DNA of 64,000 nucleotides from Anaerobacillus sp. CMMVII. GTDB taxonomy: Bacteria; Bacillota; Bacilli; Bacillales; Anaerobacillaceae. Shown here in pieces: positions 28,254 through 37,739 of the stretch. The notes beneath the pieces are model-generated. The model was not told where the DNA came from, did no database searches, and saw only the letters and a program-made list of their open reading frames with translations. Numbering within the stretch: the first letter of the stretch is position 1; the number at the start of each line of letters is the position of its first letter. A program made the translations under genes and the position numbers. Where the stretch lies: contig NZ_JACEHK010000001.1 in the NCBI RefSeq assembly GCF_025377685.1, positions 550,885-614,884 on the forward strand, given 5' to 3'.

Positions 28254-28445
28254 TTGGGTAAATCAGTTTACGATCAAAAAGAACAGCTTAACTTCTTACA
28301 TGGGAAAATGGAACTTTTAATGACTATGTTAGATTCCATTGAACCGGAAGCAGCTGGGGTTGAAGAGATCGACCGTATCATTGAAATGTTAGATGAGATT
28401 GAAAATAAATGCAAAAAATTTAGAAACGATCTAAAAGAGGACTAG
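28254..28445 (+). CDS. SE1561-family small protein (YfjT-like)
   Basis: A 63-residue, acidic, helical protein: MGKSVYDQKEQLNFLHGKME, LLMTMLDSIEPEAAGVEEID and a lysine-rich end. It matches my memory of B. subtilis YfjT and the SE1561 family. TTG start behind GAAAGGGG. It precedes the phosphoglycerate-mutase-like gene by 26 bp, so they are probably one unit. Function unknown. Confidence 0.65.
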   Translation: MGKSVYDQKEQLNFLHGKMELLMTMLDSIEPEAAGVEEIDRIIEMLDEIENKCKKFRNDLKED

Positions 28446-28471
28446 AAGTAGTAGCAAAGGGAGAGGTACGT

Positions 28472-29110
28472 TTGATATTATACCTAATTCGTCATGGACA
28501 GTCTGTCGCCAATCAAAGTGGTATTATTCAAGGACGCAAAGAATTTCCGTTATCAGCAGCTGGCAAGAAGCAAGCGACGCTGTTAGGAGAGTTTTTTGCG
28601 TCTAAATCTATTGACTATCTGTATTCAAGTGACTTAGAGCGAGCCTATGAAACAGCAACCTCTATTAGCGCACATCATCCCTTAGACGTAATTCCATGGG
28701 ACAAGATTAGAGAGATTGGTTTAGGTCCACTTGAAGGGAAAACAAGACAAGAGATTGTTTTACAGTATCCTGAAATAAACAAAACTTCATCGATTTTAAC
28801 CACTGGAATTACTGGGACAGAGACTGTGGAGGAGATCACAGCCCGATGTCAGTACGTACGACAACAGTTACTTTCGGGGCACAAACGTCATCGGGTTGCC
28901 CTTGTTTCTCATGGTGGCTTTATTAGTATTTTCCTGATGTATTTAATGTTTGGAGAGAGCTGGAATGAGGTTCATCGTCCATTTATTATTGGCAATACAG
29001 GCGTTACGAAAATTGAGTTCTTGGAAAATGAAAAGCCCGTTTTTCATTATATTAATAAAGATTCCCACCTATTGCTTGGTGATGTCAAAAGTGAGAGTGT
29101 GCTATATTAA
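28472..29110 (+). CDS. Histidine phosphatase family protein
   Basis: A 212-residue phosphoglycerate-mutase-like phosphatase. The phosphate-accepting histidine is in LIRHGQSVANQSG (about H8), with the second arginine in SSDLERAYETA (about R60) and the second histidine in VALVSHGGFISIF (about H150). Members dephosphorylate sugars, nucleotides or cobalamin precursors; no substrate is assigned. TTG start behind GGGAGAGGTACG. It probably forms a transcription unit with the upstream SE1561-like gene. Confidence 0.82.
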   Translation: MILYLIRHGQSVANQSGIIQGRKEFPLSAAGKKQATLLGEFFASKSIDYLYSSDLERAYETATSISAHHPLDVIPWDKIREIGLGPLEGKTRQEIVLQYPEINKTSSILTTGITGTETVEEITARCQYVRQQLLSGHKRHRVALVSHGGFISIFLMYLMFGESWNEVHRPFIIGNTGVTKIEFLENEKPVFHYINKDSHLLLGDVKSESVLY

Positions 29111-29114
29111 TAGT

Positions 29115-29211
29115 TGAGAGTGTAGAGTTAAGAGTTTAGAGTTAGTGAAAGATCTGCTTCGGAGCCATTCTGAAGCGACTATAAACTCTACACTCTACAC
29201 TCTACACTTTA
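29115..29211. repeat. Long inverted repeat built of AGAGTGT/ACACTCT units
   Basis: The left arm (GAGAGTGTAGAGTTAAGAGT onward, to about 29145) and the right arm (AACTCTACACTCTACACTCT, about 29184-29205) are complementary. The right arm is itself a tandem of ACTCTAC heptamers. It may terminate the phosphatase gene or be an interspersed repeat. Confidence 0.5.
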
Positions 29212-29217
29212 AACTAT

Positions 29218-29232
29218 TTGAAATCGTTTTCA
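29218..29232. promoter_or_regulatory. cre-like site upstream of fumarase
   Basis: TTGAAATCGTTTTCA fits WTGNAANCGNWNNCW completely. It lies about 100 bp ahead of the fumarase start and upstream of TATAAT at about 29275. CcpA control of a TCA-cycle gene is plausible. Confidence 0.5.
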
Positions 29233-29329
29233 GTAGTTTTTAAAATTTTTAGACAAATAGTATCTTTAACGTTGTATAATTACTAATGGATAAAAAATAT
29301 ATTTTTTTGCTTGGGAAGGGGAAATTGGA

Positions 29330-30868
29330 GTGGAGAAATTTAAAGAAAGCATGTATAAGCTGATTGTTGAAACATCTACGAATCTTCCAAACGATGTGCG
29401 ACGCGCGATCCTTCAGGCTAAACAGAGAGAAAATGCTGGAACGACAGCTGCTTTATCTCTTGGAACAATTACAAAGAATATTAGTATGGCAGATGAAAAG
29501 GTATCACCGATTTGTCAGGATACGGGAATGCCAACGTTTGAGATTAAAGTACCAGTTGGGGCAAACCAAATCGAGATGAAAAAAGCGATTAAAGAAGCGA
29601 TTGCTGAGGCAACTAAAAATGGTAAGCTTCGTCCTAACTCTGTTGATTCCCTGACAGGTGAAAATAGTGGGAACAATTTAGGTGACGGAACACCGATTAT
29701 CCATTTTGAACAATGGGAAAAAGATGAAATTGATGCGCGCCTGATTTTAAAAGGTGGCGGTTGTGAAAATAAAAATATTCAATATAGCTTACCTGCAGAG
29801 ATTGAGGGTCTAGGCCGAGCAGGTCGTGATTTAGATGGAATTAGAAAATGCATTCTTCACTCAGTATATCAAGCACAAGGACAAGGCTGTAGTGCTGGTT
29901 TTATTGGGGTAGGTATTGGTGGAGATCGTATCTCTAGCTATTCCTTAGCAAAAGAACAGCTATTCCGTTCTTCAGAAGACGTAAATCCAATTGAAGAACT
30001 ACGCATGCTTGAGGACTACGTAATGGAGCATGCCAATAATCTTGGGATTGGGACGATGGGCTTTGGTGGTGAAGCGACATTACTTGGCTGTAAAATAGGG
30101 GCTCTTAACCGCTTACCAGCGAGCTTCTTTGTTTCAGTTGCGTACAACTGTTGGGCGTTCCGCCGTTTAGGTGTGACGTTAGATGCAGCGACTGGTGATA
30201 TCAAAGAATGGCTTTATAAAGATGGTGAAGAAATCAAATTTTCTCAAGATGAAGTGGCAGCAGCGACAGAAGTTAAGTCAACGAGTCGTGAGGTTGTTCT
30301 TCAAGCGCCAATCACTGAGGAGCAAATTCGTGATTTAAAAGTTGGTGACGTGGTTATCCTTAACGGTGCGCTTCATACAGGACGCGATGCGATCCATCAT
30401 CATTTAATGGATCACGATGCACCGATTGATTTAAATGGTCAAGTCATTTATCACTGTGGACCTGTTATGCTAAAAGATGAGCATGGTGAGTGGCACGTAA
30501 AGGCAGCAGGACCGACGACAAGTATTCGTGAGGAGCCTTACCAAGGTGATGTGATGAAGAAGTTCGGCATTCGTGCCGTTATTGGTAAAGGTGGAATGGG
30601 ACCAAAAACATTAAAAGCATTACAAGAGCACGGTGGTGTGTATCTAAATGCAATAGGTGGAGCGGCTCAATATTATGCGGACTGTATCAAAAAAGTAGAA
30701 GGTGTTGACCTTTTAGAATTTGGTATACCAGAAGCAATGTGGCATTTACAAGTAGAAGGCTTTGCAGCCATCGTAACGATGGACTCGCATGGTAACAGCC
30801 TACATGCTGACGTTGATAAATCGTCATTTGAAAAACTCTCTGAATTAAAGGAAAAGGTTTTTAAATAA
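29330..30868 (+). CDS. fumA: Class I (iron-sulphur) fumarate hydratase
   Basis: Hydrates fumarate to malate with a labile 4Fe-4S cluster, in the TCA cycle. The 512-residue single chain contains both alpha and beta domains. The alpha part has the cluster cysteines in SPICQDTGMPTFE, GGGCENKN and QAQGQGCSAGFIGVGIGGDR. The beta part has LNGALHTGRDAIHHHLMDH and GPTTSIREEPYQGD. B. subtilis uses class II fumarase, so a class I enzyme points to an organism with anaerobic or low-oxygen habit. GTG start behind GGGGAAATTGGA. A perfect cre-like site lies upstream. Confidence 0.92.
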   Translation: MEKFKESMYKLIVETSTNLPNDVRRAILQAKQRENAGTTAALSLGTITKNISMADEKVSPICQDTGMPTFEIKVPVGANQIEMKKAIKEAIAEATKNGKLRPNSVDSLTGENSGNNLGDGTPIIHFEQWEKDEIDARLILKGGGCENKNIQYSLPAEIEGLGRAGRDLDGIRKCILHSVYQAQGQGCSAGFIGVGIGGDRISSYSLAKEQLFRSSEDVNPIEELRMLEDYVMEHANNLGIGTMGFGGEATLLGCKIGALNRLPASFFVSVAYNCWAFRRLGVTLDAATGDIKEWLYKDGEEIKFSQDEVAAATEVKSTSREVVLQAPITEEQIRDLKVGDVVILNGALHTGRDAIHHHLMDHDAPIDLNGQVIYHCGPVMLKDEHGEWHVKAAGPTTSIREEPYQGDVMKKFGIRAVIGKGGMGPKTLKALQEHGGVYLNAIGGAAQYYADCIKKVEGVDLLEFGIPEAMWHLQVEGFAAIVTMDSHGNSLHADVDKSSFEKLSELKEKVFK

Positions 30869-30874
30869 GTAGTA

Positions 30875-30917
30875 GATGACCCAAAACCAACTTTAAGTTG
30901 GTTTTGGGTCATCTTTT
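30875..30917 (+). terminator. Terminator after fumarase
   Basis: GATGACCCAAAACCAACTT and AAGTTGGTTTTGGGTCATC make a 19-bp stem followed by TTTT. Confidence 0.9.
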
Positions 30918-31068
30918 AGTTATATGGTCACGCTGGCTCGTGGTGCGTGTGTTCCTGACACCCAGCAAAAAATAGTAAGACAAAACGAAACGAAACATCT
31001 AACGAAAACGGATATTTTTCCACCTAATGAAAAAAACTAACAGAAAATCATGTGGAGAGGTTGGTTAG

Positions 31069-31860
31069 ATGAAAAAATTTATTTATTTACTACTTATTGC
31101 ATTCACCTTTTTTGTTTTGCCCCAAGCAAATGCTGAAGCCTATAGTAATAAAGAATATAATTGGAGTTTTAATCCAAAGCCTAACAATGAACCAGCGACA
31201 ACCGAAGCTATTTATGAAGAGCTTCTTTCTAAATACGGGGGCTTTTGGATTGGTGATACTGAAAAGAAGGAACTTTACTTAACCTTTGATAATGGGTATG
31301 AAAATGGATATACACCGAAGATCCTTGATGTTCTGAAGGAGAAAAAAGTTCCAGCAGCATTTTTCGTTACAGGTCATTATTTATTAGATCAACCAGAGTT
31401 AATAAAACGAATGGCTGATGAGGGACATATAGTCGGTAATCATTCATGGCATCACCCTAGCTTACCTGCAGTAGATGATGCGAGGTTAAAAAGAGAGCTT
31501 GAAAAAGTGAAAGTGAAATATGAGGAACTAACTGGTAAAAACGATATGGTCTACTTACGCCCACCACGTGGGGTGTTTAGCGAACGGTCATTAGCGTTAT
31601 CACAACAGCAAGGCTATGTAAACGTCTTTTGGTCGTTAGCCTATAAAGATTGGGAAGTAGACAATCAAAAAGGTTGGAAGTATGCATATGATCAAATTAT
31701 GAAGCGTGTTCATCCTGGGGCTATCATGCTTATACACTCCGTATCAAGTGACAATGCCGAGGCGTTGGATAAGGTTATTGATAACCTTCGAAAACAAGGA
31801 TATGAATTCAAAAGTTTAGACGATTATATGCTCCAACAACAGTTGGACGGTTTAGAGTAG
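31069..31860 (+). CDS. pdaA: Polysaccharide deacetylase PdaA (delta-lactam biosynthesis)
   Basis: PdaA deacetylates muramic acid so that delta-lactam can form in spore cortex. The 263-residue protein has a signal peptide (MKKFIYLLLIAFTFFVLPQ, cut near NAEA) and the NodB fold: LTFDNGYENGYT (motif 1, with the PdaA-typical DN), GHIVGNHSWHHPSL (motif 2, HxxxH), and LRPPRGVFSERS (motif 3). The start follows GGAGAGGTTGG. Its presence implies endospore formation. Synteny with the yfj region of B. subtilis agrees (yfjS). Confidence 0.92.
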   Translation: MKKFIYLLLIAFTFFVLPQANAEAYSNKEYNWSFNPKPNNEPATTEAIYEELLSKYGGFWIGDTEKKELYLTFDNGYENGYTPKILDVLKEKKVPAAFFVTGHYLLDQPELIKRMADEGHIVGNHSWHHPSLPAVDDARLKRELEKVKVKYEELTGKNDMVYLRPPRGVFSERSLALSQQQGYVNVFWSLAYKDWEVDNQKGWKYAYDQIMKRVHPGAIMLIHSVSSDNAEALDKVIDNLRKQGYEFKSLDDYMLQQQLDGLE

Positions 31861-31872
31861 AAGTGTAGAAGG

Positions 31873-31900
31873 CCCATTCATAAATTGAATGGGTTTTTCA
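31873..31900 (+). terminator. Terminator after pdaA
   Basis: CCCATTCA and TGAATGGG form the stem, followed by TTTTT. Confidence 0.8.
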
Positions 31901-31977
31901 TTTTAGGTACAACCAACTAATTGGAATATTATGCTAAACTGTAAATGGTTTGTTTGTGTAACAAAGGAGGAGTTCCA

Positions 31978-32514
31978 ATGCAAATTAGGAGACCAAGTCT
32001 GGAAGATGTAGAAGTATTACATCAATTTTTCAGACTGGTAATTACTGATACGTTCGCAAAAGAGGGTTTAGGTCATCTGCTGGATGACATAGAAAAGGAA
32101 ATCGAAAGTAAGAGAAAGCTTGTCAGTACAGACCTTGAGAGTAATGGAAAAGATCGCTACTTTTTAGTAGCAGTAATGAATGATCAGCTTCTAGGTACAA
32201 TTGAATTTGGCGCTGCTAGCAACCTAATTATTGAGTGTACAAACGGTGAGTTACAGGGGCTAAATGAAGTCGGGACAGTATTCGTTCACCCCAATTATCA
32301 GAGACAAGGGATAGGAACTTTGTTACTAAATGCGATGTTCTTAACTTTACAAAATATCGGGACAGAAGAATTTTGCTTGGATAGTGGCTATAAAACAGCA
32401 CAGAAGATTTGGCAAAAGAAATTTGGTGATCCTGAATATATATTGAAAGATTATTGGGGAGTGGGAAATGATCACCTGATTTGGCGAAGAAGGTTGAGTC
32501 AGCTCTTAAAGTAA
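31978..32514 (+). CDS. GNAT-family N-acetyltransferase
   Basis: A 178-residue GNAT protein. The acetyl-CoA loop is in VFVHPNYQRQGIGTLLLNAM (R/QxxGxG/A). The C-terminus has KTAQKIWQKKFGDPEYILKDYW, where GNAT enzymes usually show a Tyr-containing last strand. Substrate unknown. ATG at 31978 follows AAAGGAGGAGTTCC; a longer frame from 31945 lacks a ribosome site. It precedes the second ECF sigma gene but is separated by an ECF-type promoter. Confidence 0.85.
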   Translation: MQIRRPSLEDVEVLHQFFRLVITDTFAKEGLGHLLDDIEKEIESKRKLVSTDLESNGKDRYFLVAVMNDQLLGTIEFGAASNLIIECTNGELQGLNEVGTVFVHPNYQRQGIGTLLLNAMFLTLQNIGTEEFCLDSGYKTAQKIWQKKFGDPEYILKDYWGVGNDHLIWRRRLSQLLK

Positions 32515-32562
32515 CTTGTTATTAATTTAGTGCTAGAAATTTTCAAAATGTGAAGAAAATAA

Positions 32563-32590
32563 TGTAACCTTTTCCAGGTTGGTTCGTTTT
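32563..32590 (+). promoter_or_regulatory. ECF-type promoter of the second sigma gene
   Basis: TGTAAC (32563-32568), 16 bp, then CGTTTT (32585). This fits the AAC/CGT pattern of ECF promoters in Bacillus and suggests autoregulation. Confidence 0.6.
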
Positions 32591-32611
32591 TAAAGTGAGA
32601 GGAGGAAATAA

Positions 32612-33109
32612 ATGAAAAACAGTATTATAGAAGATTTATATAAAAAGTACTATAAAACTGCTTATATTTACACCTTCTCTCTTTGTAAGAAAAAGGAGTT
32701 AACAGAGGATATAGTTAGTGGAGCTTTCGAAAAGGCACTTCTCACATTAGATGAGGAAAAAAAGCACTTTAAATATTGGTTACTAGTAGTTTGCAAGAAT
32801 ATTTGGATAGACCATTTGAAAAAACATAAAAAGATGATCAATAAAGCCTTTACTGAGAGTAATCTTATTGATCAAGCTTGTGTAATGGAAGAAATCATTC
32901 AAAAAGAAAAAAATCGTCGACTCTACAATTGTATTATGCTCCTTCCGGAAAACTATCAAGAAATATTAATCTTACATTATTATGCGGATATTCCTTTAGT
33001 CGAGATCGAAGGGTTACTGAAACTTTCAAAAGCAAATACGAAGACACTAATTTATAGGGCCCGTACAAAATTAAAAAAAGTACTGGAGGAGAACCGATAT
33101 GAATTTTAG
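32612..33109 (+). CDS. ECF RNA polymerase sigma factor
   Basis: A 165-residue ECF sigma factor. Region 2 is recognisable in LYKKYYKTAYIYTFSLCKKKELTEDIVSGAF and KYWLLVVCKNIWIDHLKKHK, and region 4 in LLPENYQEILILHYYADIPLVEIEGLL with RARTKLKKVLEE. It is only distantly like SigX-type ECF at 12.0-12.6 kb. The stop overlaps the anti-sigma start by 11 bases. The start follows GTGAGAGGAGG. Confidence 0.85.
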   Translation: MKNSIIEDLYKKYYKTAYIYTFSLCKKKELTEDIVSGAFEKALLTLDEEKKHFKYWLLVVCKNIWIDHLKKHKKMINKAFTESNLIDQACVMEEIIQKEKNRRLYNCIMLLPENYQEILILHYYADIPLVEIEGLLKLSKANTKTLIYRARTKLKKVLEENRYEF

Positions 33110-34258
33110 AGAATTATTGGAGAAATATCAAAATGAAACTGCAACAGAAGAAGAAAAAAGAATTGTAGAAGACGAACTAGAAAAAAACAGAGTAATCAAA
33201 GAGTATCTTGATATTGTAGACGAGAATGAAAGTTTAAATTTCAAATTTGAGGAAGAAAACTTTGATGATATGAAACAGATAAGGAAGGAAGTACGTAAAA
33301 AGAAGGCGACGGTCATCCTTTCTTCCGTGGCACTCGTGTTTATCCTGTTGGCGGGCTTTCGTTTTATTTTGACCCCTGTATTGAATAGTTTTTATTATAA
33401 TCCTAATCAAAATAGTTATTCAGATTATAGTATTGATTTAGGTGCTAAGCTAGCAACTTACACAGAGCTCCATTTTCCAACGATCGTAACAAATGGAGTT
33501 AATGCTAGCAGTACGGGAATAGGAAGTTACTCTTTCTCATTAAAACAGTATGATACTTTTAAAGGTGAGTTAATAGGTATATCGGGTGACATTAAGCGTT
33601 CACGGCTTACAGTAGATGAAGCCTTTTGGAAGTATCCGCCTTTAAATCTTTTTCTCGAGCAACCTACCCTTTTGGTACGATTCCTGGTGGTGAGGATACA
33701 ATGGAAAAATTAAAAAGCTTACCAACGTTTAGTTACATTAAAGCCTATATTTCTTTTGATAGAGATCTATCTATGGGAGAAATTGCGGAGCTCGTAAATA
33801 AAACGGGTGACTCGGGGCTATATATTGCATGGGTAGGGATAAGGAACTCTGAAAAGGATATTCAAAGATTGCCACTAATAGGCTTTGAACCTACAGGGAC
33901 AGGTCCTGTATTTAATAAAATAAATGAGGAATACCCTCATTATGAAATTAGCGAGTACATGTCGGCATCGAATACTGTTAACGAAAACCTGTACGAAAAT
34001 CATTTTCGAGATTTAATTCAATTTCAATTAGACCATCTTGATTTTTTTAATATGATAGATCAAAGACATTTTAATGAATATTATCAATCAGTGAAAGATT
34101 ATATTAATCAAAATGGAATTTATTCGTATGGAATCGTCGTTCAGGGCTATCCAGAGTCTATCCTTCATCTTACAAACCAAGTTGAACGTTTTTCTGATAT
34201 TTATGTAGAAGATATAAAGATGGTATTGCCTTTTACTTCAGGCGATAGTAATGGGTGA
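33099..34258 (+). pseudogene. Membrane anti-sigma factor with sigma-regulator domains, one frameshift
   Basis: The joined frames give about 386 residues. The N-terminal cytosolic part (MNFRELLEKYQNETATEEEK onward) and one transmembrane helix (KATVILSSVALVFILLAGFR, about 67-86) are followed by a long extracellular domain. The layout matches anti-sigma factors with Sigma_reg_N and Sigma_reg_C domains. The break is in the T5 run near 33650: one more T gives PPLNLFSRATYPFGTIPG. The gene overlaps the sigma gene, so translation is coupled. The terminator at 34276 ends the unit. Confidence 0.75.
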
Positions 34259-34275
34259 TGTAGGGATATATAACA

Positions 34276-34318
34276 AAGATGCTACATCAAAAGAATTTTT
34301 GATGTAGCATCTTTTTTC
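34276..34318 (+). terminator. Terminator after the second anti-sigma gene
   Basis: AAAGATGCTACATCAAAA and TTTTTGATGTAGCATCTTTTTT form a long stem with a T tail. Confidence 0.9.
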
Positions 34319-34324
34319 CGACCA

Positions 34325-34690
34325 TTAGTTAGAATAACAAATTTCTCCAATAGCTTCTGCAATGGTTTCTAATGTTGAAACATCAGTGACATCAAAGCAG
34401 ATGGCCTGTTTACTGCGAACAATGATCACACCAATTTTTTCATTTAATGAATTAGTGATTGGGAACTTTAATTCTCCGTTACATTCCCATCCTAAATCGT
34501 TTTCTTCGTCTGAAGCAGCAGCAAGTTGTGGGCTTCCATTCTCTGAAATTAGGTAAATGCCTACCCAATCTATGTAAGAAACCTCGTTAACTAAACTGTT
34601 AACAGTTTTTTCAAAAACGGATTGGGAACTTTTCCTTTTAAATACGTCTGCCATGATTTGTAGTGAAGCTACGTCAGTTGAAATTGACAA
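34325..34690 (-). CDS. GAF-domain protein
   Basis: A 121-residue single GAF domain: LQIMADVFKRKSSQSVFEKT, YIDWVGIYLISE..., and LKFPITNSLNEKIGVIIVRSK. The DWVGIYL signature is also found in free methionine-R-sulfoxide reductases, but the three catalytic cysteines of that family are absent (only C72 region, C98 and C118 here). It may bind a small ligand instead. The start follows GGGAGAGATTTAACTTGTC. It is convergent with the anti-sigma gene. Confidence 0.7.
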   Translation of the reverse strand: MSISTDVASLQIMADVFKRKSSQSVFEKTVNSLVNEVSYIDWVGIYLISENGSPQLAAASDEENDLGWECNGELKFPITNSLNEKIGVIIVRSKQAICFDVTDVSTLETIAEAIGEICYSN

Positions 34691-34841
34691 GTTAAATCTC
34701 TCCCTTTACCAAGTTTACTTCTCTCATTTTAACAAAAATTATTCAACTGTGAGATAGTAAGTTTAGGAAGTTTTTTTCAGGAAAATCTCTATATATGAAG
34801 ATGTTAGGAGATCATTCCAAGTTCAGGTATATTAAATAGAA

Positions 34842-35032
34842 GGCTCTTTTCGTAAACATTGGTGCTTTAAAACTAAAATAATTAAAAAAATCCCTGAGTT
34901 AGAGAATTCATCCAGTATAATAAGTAAGAAAAGAGCAATGCCCATTAAATAAGTAGTGATATCTCAGTGTTTATGTGTAAAAATCCGGCTTTTGGGATTT
35001 TTACGAAAGCAACAAACTATGCGGAAATAGCC
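34842..35032 (+). repeat. Dispersed repeat family A, copy 4
   Basis: Opens GGCTCTTTTCGTAAACATTG and closes with GCGGAAATAGCC, in the same orientation as copy 1. It shares with copy 1 the block around CGGCTTTTGGGATTTTTACG, which ends in GAAAGCAACAAAC. Confidence 0.7.
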
Positions 35033-35053
35033 ATATAGAAAGGAGTGGACAAT

Positions 35054-35926
35054 ATGGAAATTAAACTGCAGGGACCATATAATTATCTTCGCGTTCTTGA
35101 ACGCCTAAGTTATGATCCGTTGAACGTTATTGATAAAGAAAAAAGCCAGGTAAAAATTCCATTAAAACTATATAATGAGCTGATTGTTGCGACTGTATCG
35201 TTTAGTGGTACCATAGAAGCACCCATTTGTCAGATTGACATTCCCGCTGAATATGAGGAAGATGGCGTTCGTCAGCTAAATGAAATATTTCAGCTTGAAG
35301 TCCCTTTGCAAGAGGTGAATAACCATTTTTTACATACAGATTTAGCTCCTTTGTTTCGCCAATTTTCAGGTATGCCATTGATCTGTGATTATGACTTGTA
35401 TTATTGTATGATGAAGACGATTATTCATCAGCAGTTAAATATTCGGTTTGCCTATACACTAACAGAGCGCTTTGTGAAAAGCTTTGGTACCGAAAAAGAT
35501 GGAGTTTGGTTTTATCCTTCTGCGAAGACCGTTAGCGAGCTTACCTATGAAGACCTTCGCAAGCTGCAATTTAGCCAAAGGAAAGCAGAGTACGTCATTG
35601 ATACGTCGAGATTAATTGCAGATGGTAAAATAGATTTGGCAGAACTAAGAGTAATGACCGATGATGAGGTTATAGCAGAACTTGTCAAAGTCAGAGGTAT
35701 TGGCTATTGGACGGCTGAAAATATTCTTCTTTTTGGATTAGGAAGACAGAACTTATTTCCGGTAAAAGATATTGGTATTCAAAATGCTTTAAAAATGTTG
35801 TACAAGCTCGATGAAAAGCCAACACTAGAAGAAATGCTGAAAGTAAGCGAAGGTTGGTCACCATATAAGAGCTATGCCTCCCTGTATTTATGGGAGAGTT
35901 TAGATAATCAAAAAGCACGGAGTTGA
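35054..35926 (+). CDS. yfjP: DNA-3-methyladenine glycosylase II (AlkA-like, YfjP)
   Basis: Base-excision repair glycosylase that removes alkylated bases. The 290-residue protein has an N-terminal beta domain and the HhH-GPD core: the hairpin [20 protein letters not shown] (about 215-234) followed by [11 protein letters not shown], with the catalytic aspartate in [23 protein letters not shown] matches the usual motif before the core. The start at ATG 35054 follows AAAGGAGTGGACA (an upstream GTG at 35045 is also in frame). It lies four bases before rlmCD, as yfjP-yfjO in B. subtilis. Confidence 0.88.
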   Translation: MEIKLQGPYNYLRVLERLSYDPLNVIDKEKSQVKIPLKLYNELIVATVSFSGTIEAPICQIDIPAEYEEDGVRQLNEIFQLEVPLQEVNNHFLHTDLAPLFRQFSGMPLICDYDLYYCMMKTIIHQQLNIRFAYTLTERFVKSFGTEKDGVWFYPSAKTVSELTYEDLRKLQFSQRKAEYVIDTSRLIADGKIDLAELRVMTDDEVIAELVKVRGIGYWTAENILLFGLGRQNLFPVKDIGIQNALKMLYKLDEKPTLEEMLKVSEGWSPYKSYASLYLWESLDNQKARS

Positions 35927-35930
35927 AATA

Positions 35931-37310
35931 ATGAAAAATGAGAAGGTATCAGTAAAAGTAGGACAGGAGTTTTTACTCACAATTAAACGCCTTGGGATTA
36001 ACGGCGAAGGTGTTGGATATTACAAAAGACATGTTGTGTTCGTGCCAGGAGCCCTCCCTGGTGAAGAAGTATTTGTAACTGTTACAGATGCAAAAGAAAA
36101 ATTTTCAGAAGCGAAAATAAAACGAATTCGTACTAAATCTAAGGATCGTATCGATCCACCTTGTCCAGTCTATGAAAAATGTGGTGGCTGTCAGCTACAA
36201 CATCTAGACTACAAGGTACAATTACGAGAGAAACAAGACATTGTCAGACAAGCCTTTGAACGACATACAAAGCTAGCAGGTGATAAGTTACCACTAAAAG
36301 AAACCATAGGCATGGAAGACCCTTGGAACTACCGCAATAAAAGTCAGCTTCAGGTAGGACATAATCAACACGAAGTCATTGCTGGTTTATATGGTATGAA
36401 CTCACATGATTTAATTGATATCTCCGAATGTGCTATTCAGCATCCAGCGACAAATAAAGTAACGCAAACAATGAAGGCGATTTTGCAAGAGTTAAAAATC
36501 CCTATCTATCATGAAAAAAAGCGCAAAGGTGTTGTCCGGACGATCGTTACAAGAGTTGGTTTTAGTACTGGTGATGTGCAGCTAGTTCTCATTACCGCTA
36601 CAAAAGAAATTCCACATAAAGAAGAGCTGATTGAAGAAATAAAAAAACGCCTTCCAGAAGTGAAATCAGTTTTACAAAACATTAATGGCCGCAGAACATC
36701 GCTAATTTTTGGCGACGAAACGGTTCATTTACATGGAGAAGAAGTTATTCAAGAAGCGTTAGGAGACTTACAATTTGAATTATCAGCTCGCGCTTTCTTT
36801 CAGTTAAATCCAATTCAAACCGTGAAGCTTTATGACGAAGTGAAAAAAGCTGCCCAACTAACAGGAACAGAAAAGCTAGTAGACGCATATTGTGGTGTCG
36901 GAACGATTGGCCTTTGGCTAGCTCCTCACGTCAAGGAATTAAGAGGAATGGACGTTATCCCAGAAGCAATAGAAGACGCTAGACGTAATGCAGAGAAACA
37001 TGGCTTCACTCATGCTTTGTATGAAGAAGGAAAAGCAGAAGAAATTCTTCCAAAGTGGTTCAAACAAGGTTGGCGCCCAGACGTATTCGTAGTCGATCCA
37101 CCAAGAACAGGCTGTGACCGTAAACTCTTGGAAGCAATGATTAAAGCCAAACCAAAGCGCATCGTTTATGTTTCCTGTAACCCTTCAACATTGGCCAAAG
37201 ATGTCGATGTCTTGATGAAAGCCGGCTTCAAATTACAAAACCTTCAGCCAGTTGACATGTTTCCGCATACGAGCCATGTGGAGTGTGTAGCAACCCTAGT
37301 ATTAACCTAA
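35931..37310 (+). CDS. rlmCD: 23S rRNA (uracil-C5)-methyltransferase RlmCD
   Basis: Adds C5-methyl groups to 23S rRNA uridines with S-adenosylmethionine. The 459-residue protein has an N-terminal TRAM domain (about 10-65), then an iron-sulphur cysteine set ([15 protein letters not shown]), and the methyltransferase domain with [15 protein letters not shown] (SAM loop), [11 protein letters not shown] and the catalytic cysteine in [13 protein letters not shown]. It is homologous to B. subtilis YfjO. It is probably cotranscribed with the glycosylase upstream and ends in repeat C copy 1, a terminator. Confidence 0.93.
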   Translation: MKNEKVSVKVGQEFLLTIKRLGINGEGVGYYKRHVVFVPGALPGEEVFVTVTDAKEKFSEAKIKRIRTKSKDRIDPPCPVYEKCGGCQLQHLDYKVQLREKQDIVRQAFERHTKLAGDKLPLKETIGMEDPWNYRNKSQLQVGHNQHEVIAGLYGMNSHDLIDISECAIQHPATNKVTQTMKAILQELKIPIYHEKKRKGVVRTIVTRVGFSTGDVQLVLITATKEIPHKEELIEEIKKRLPEVKSVLQNINGRRTSLIFGDETVHLHGEEVIQEALGDLQFELSARAFFQLNPIQTVKLYDEVKKAAQLTGTEKLVDAYCGVGTIGLWLAPHVKELRGMDVIPEAIEDARRNAEKHGFTHALYEEGKAEEILPKWFKQGWRPDVFVVDPPRTGCDRKLLEAMIKAKPKRIVYVSCNPSTLAKDVDVLMKAGFKLQNLQPVDMFPHTSHVECVATLVLT

Positions 37311-37323
37311 AATAACCATTTGC

Positions 37324-37390
37324 AAAGAACCCTAGAGCGCCAATCGCTCTAGGGTTTCTACATAATATAACAAAACGGGGGGAGTGACAG
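37324..37390. repeat. Repeat C, copy 1: terminator hairpin plus conserved tail
   Basis: The hairpin CCCTAGAGCG...CGCTCTAGGG is followed by TTTCTACATAATATAACAAA and GGGGGGAGTGACAG. Hairpin and tail recur together at 42621..42687. The hairpin terminates rlmCD. Confidence 0.65.
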
Positions 37391-37739
37391 GCGCTACTCA
37401 ATAGTTGATTTTTTTAAAGAGGGAATGCAGGATATTCGGTGTAAGTTTTTTTAAGTTAATACATTTTTAAGCTTCTTACCGATTTAAACAACGTAATCTT
37501 CATTAGCACATTCCTGAAATTTTCATATAGCTCTGTATTTTTTTCGAATATAAAAGGCCCCTAGTTATCCTCATCAACTTCTTTTTCAATAATAATTCCT
37601 TAAAGATTCCCTTCACCTTTCTATAGAAACTACAAATCGTTCTCCTGAAAAGAGTGGTAACATATTTTCCTTTTCAGCATGTAATGTATATATGCTGTTT
37701 ATTTTTTCAGATATTTACTTTGATAAGGGAGGCTATGTG

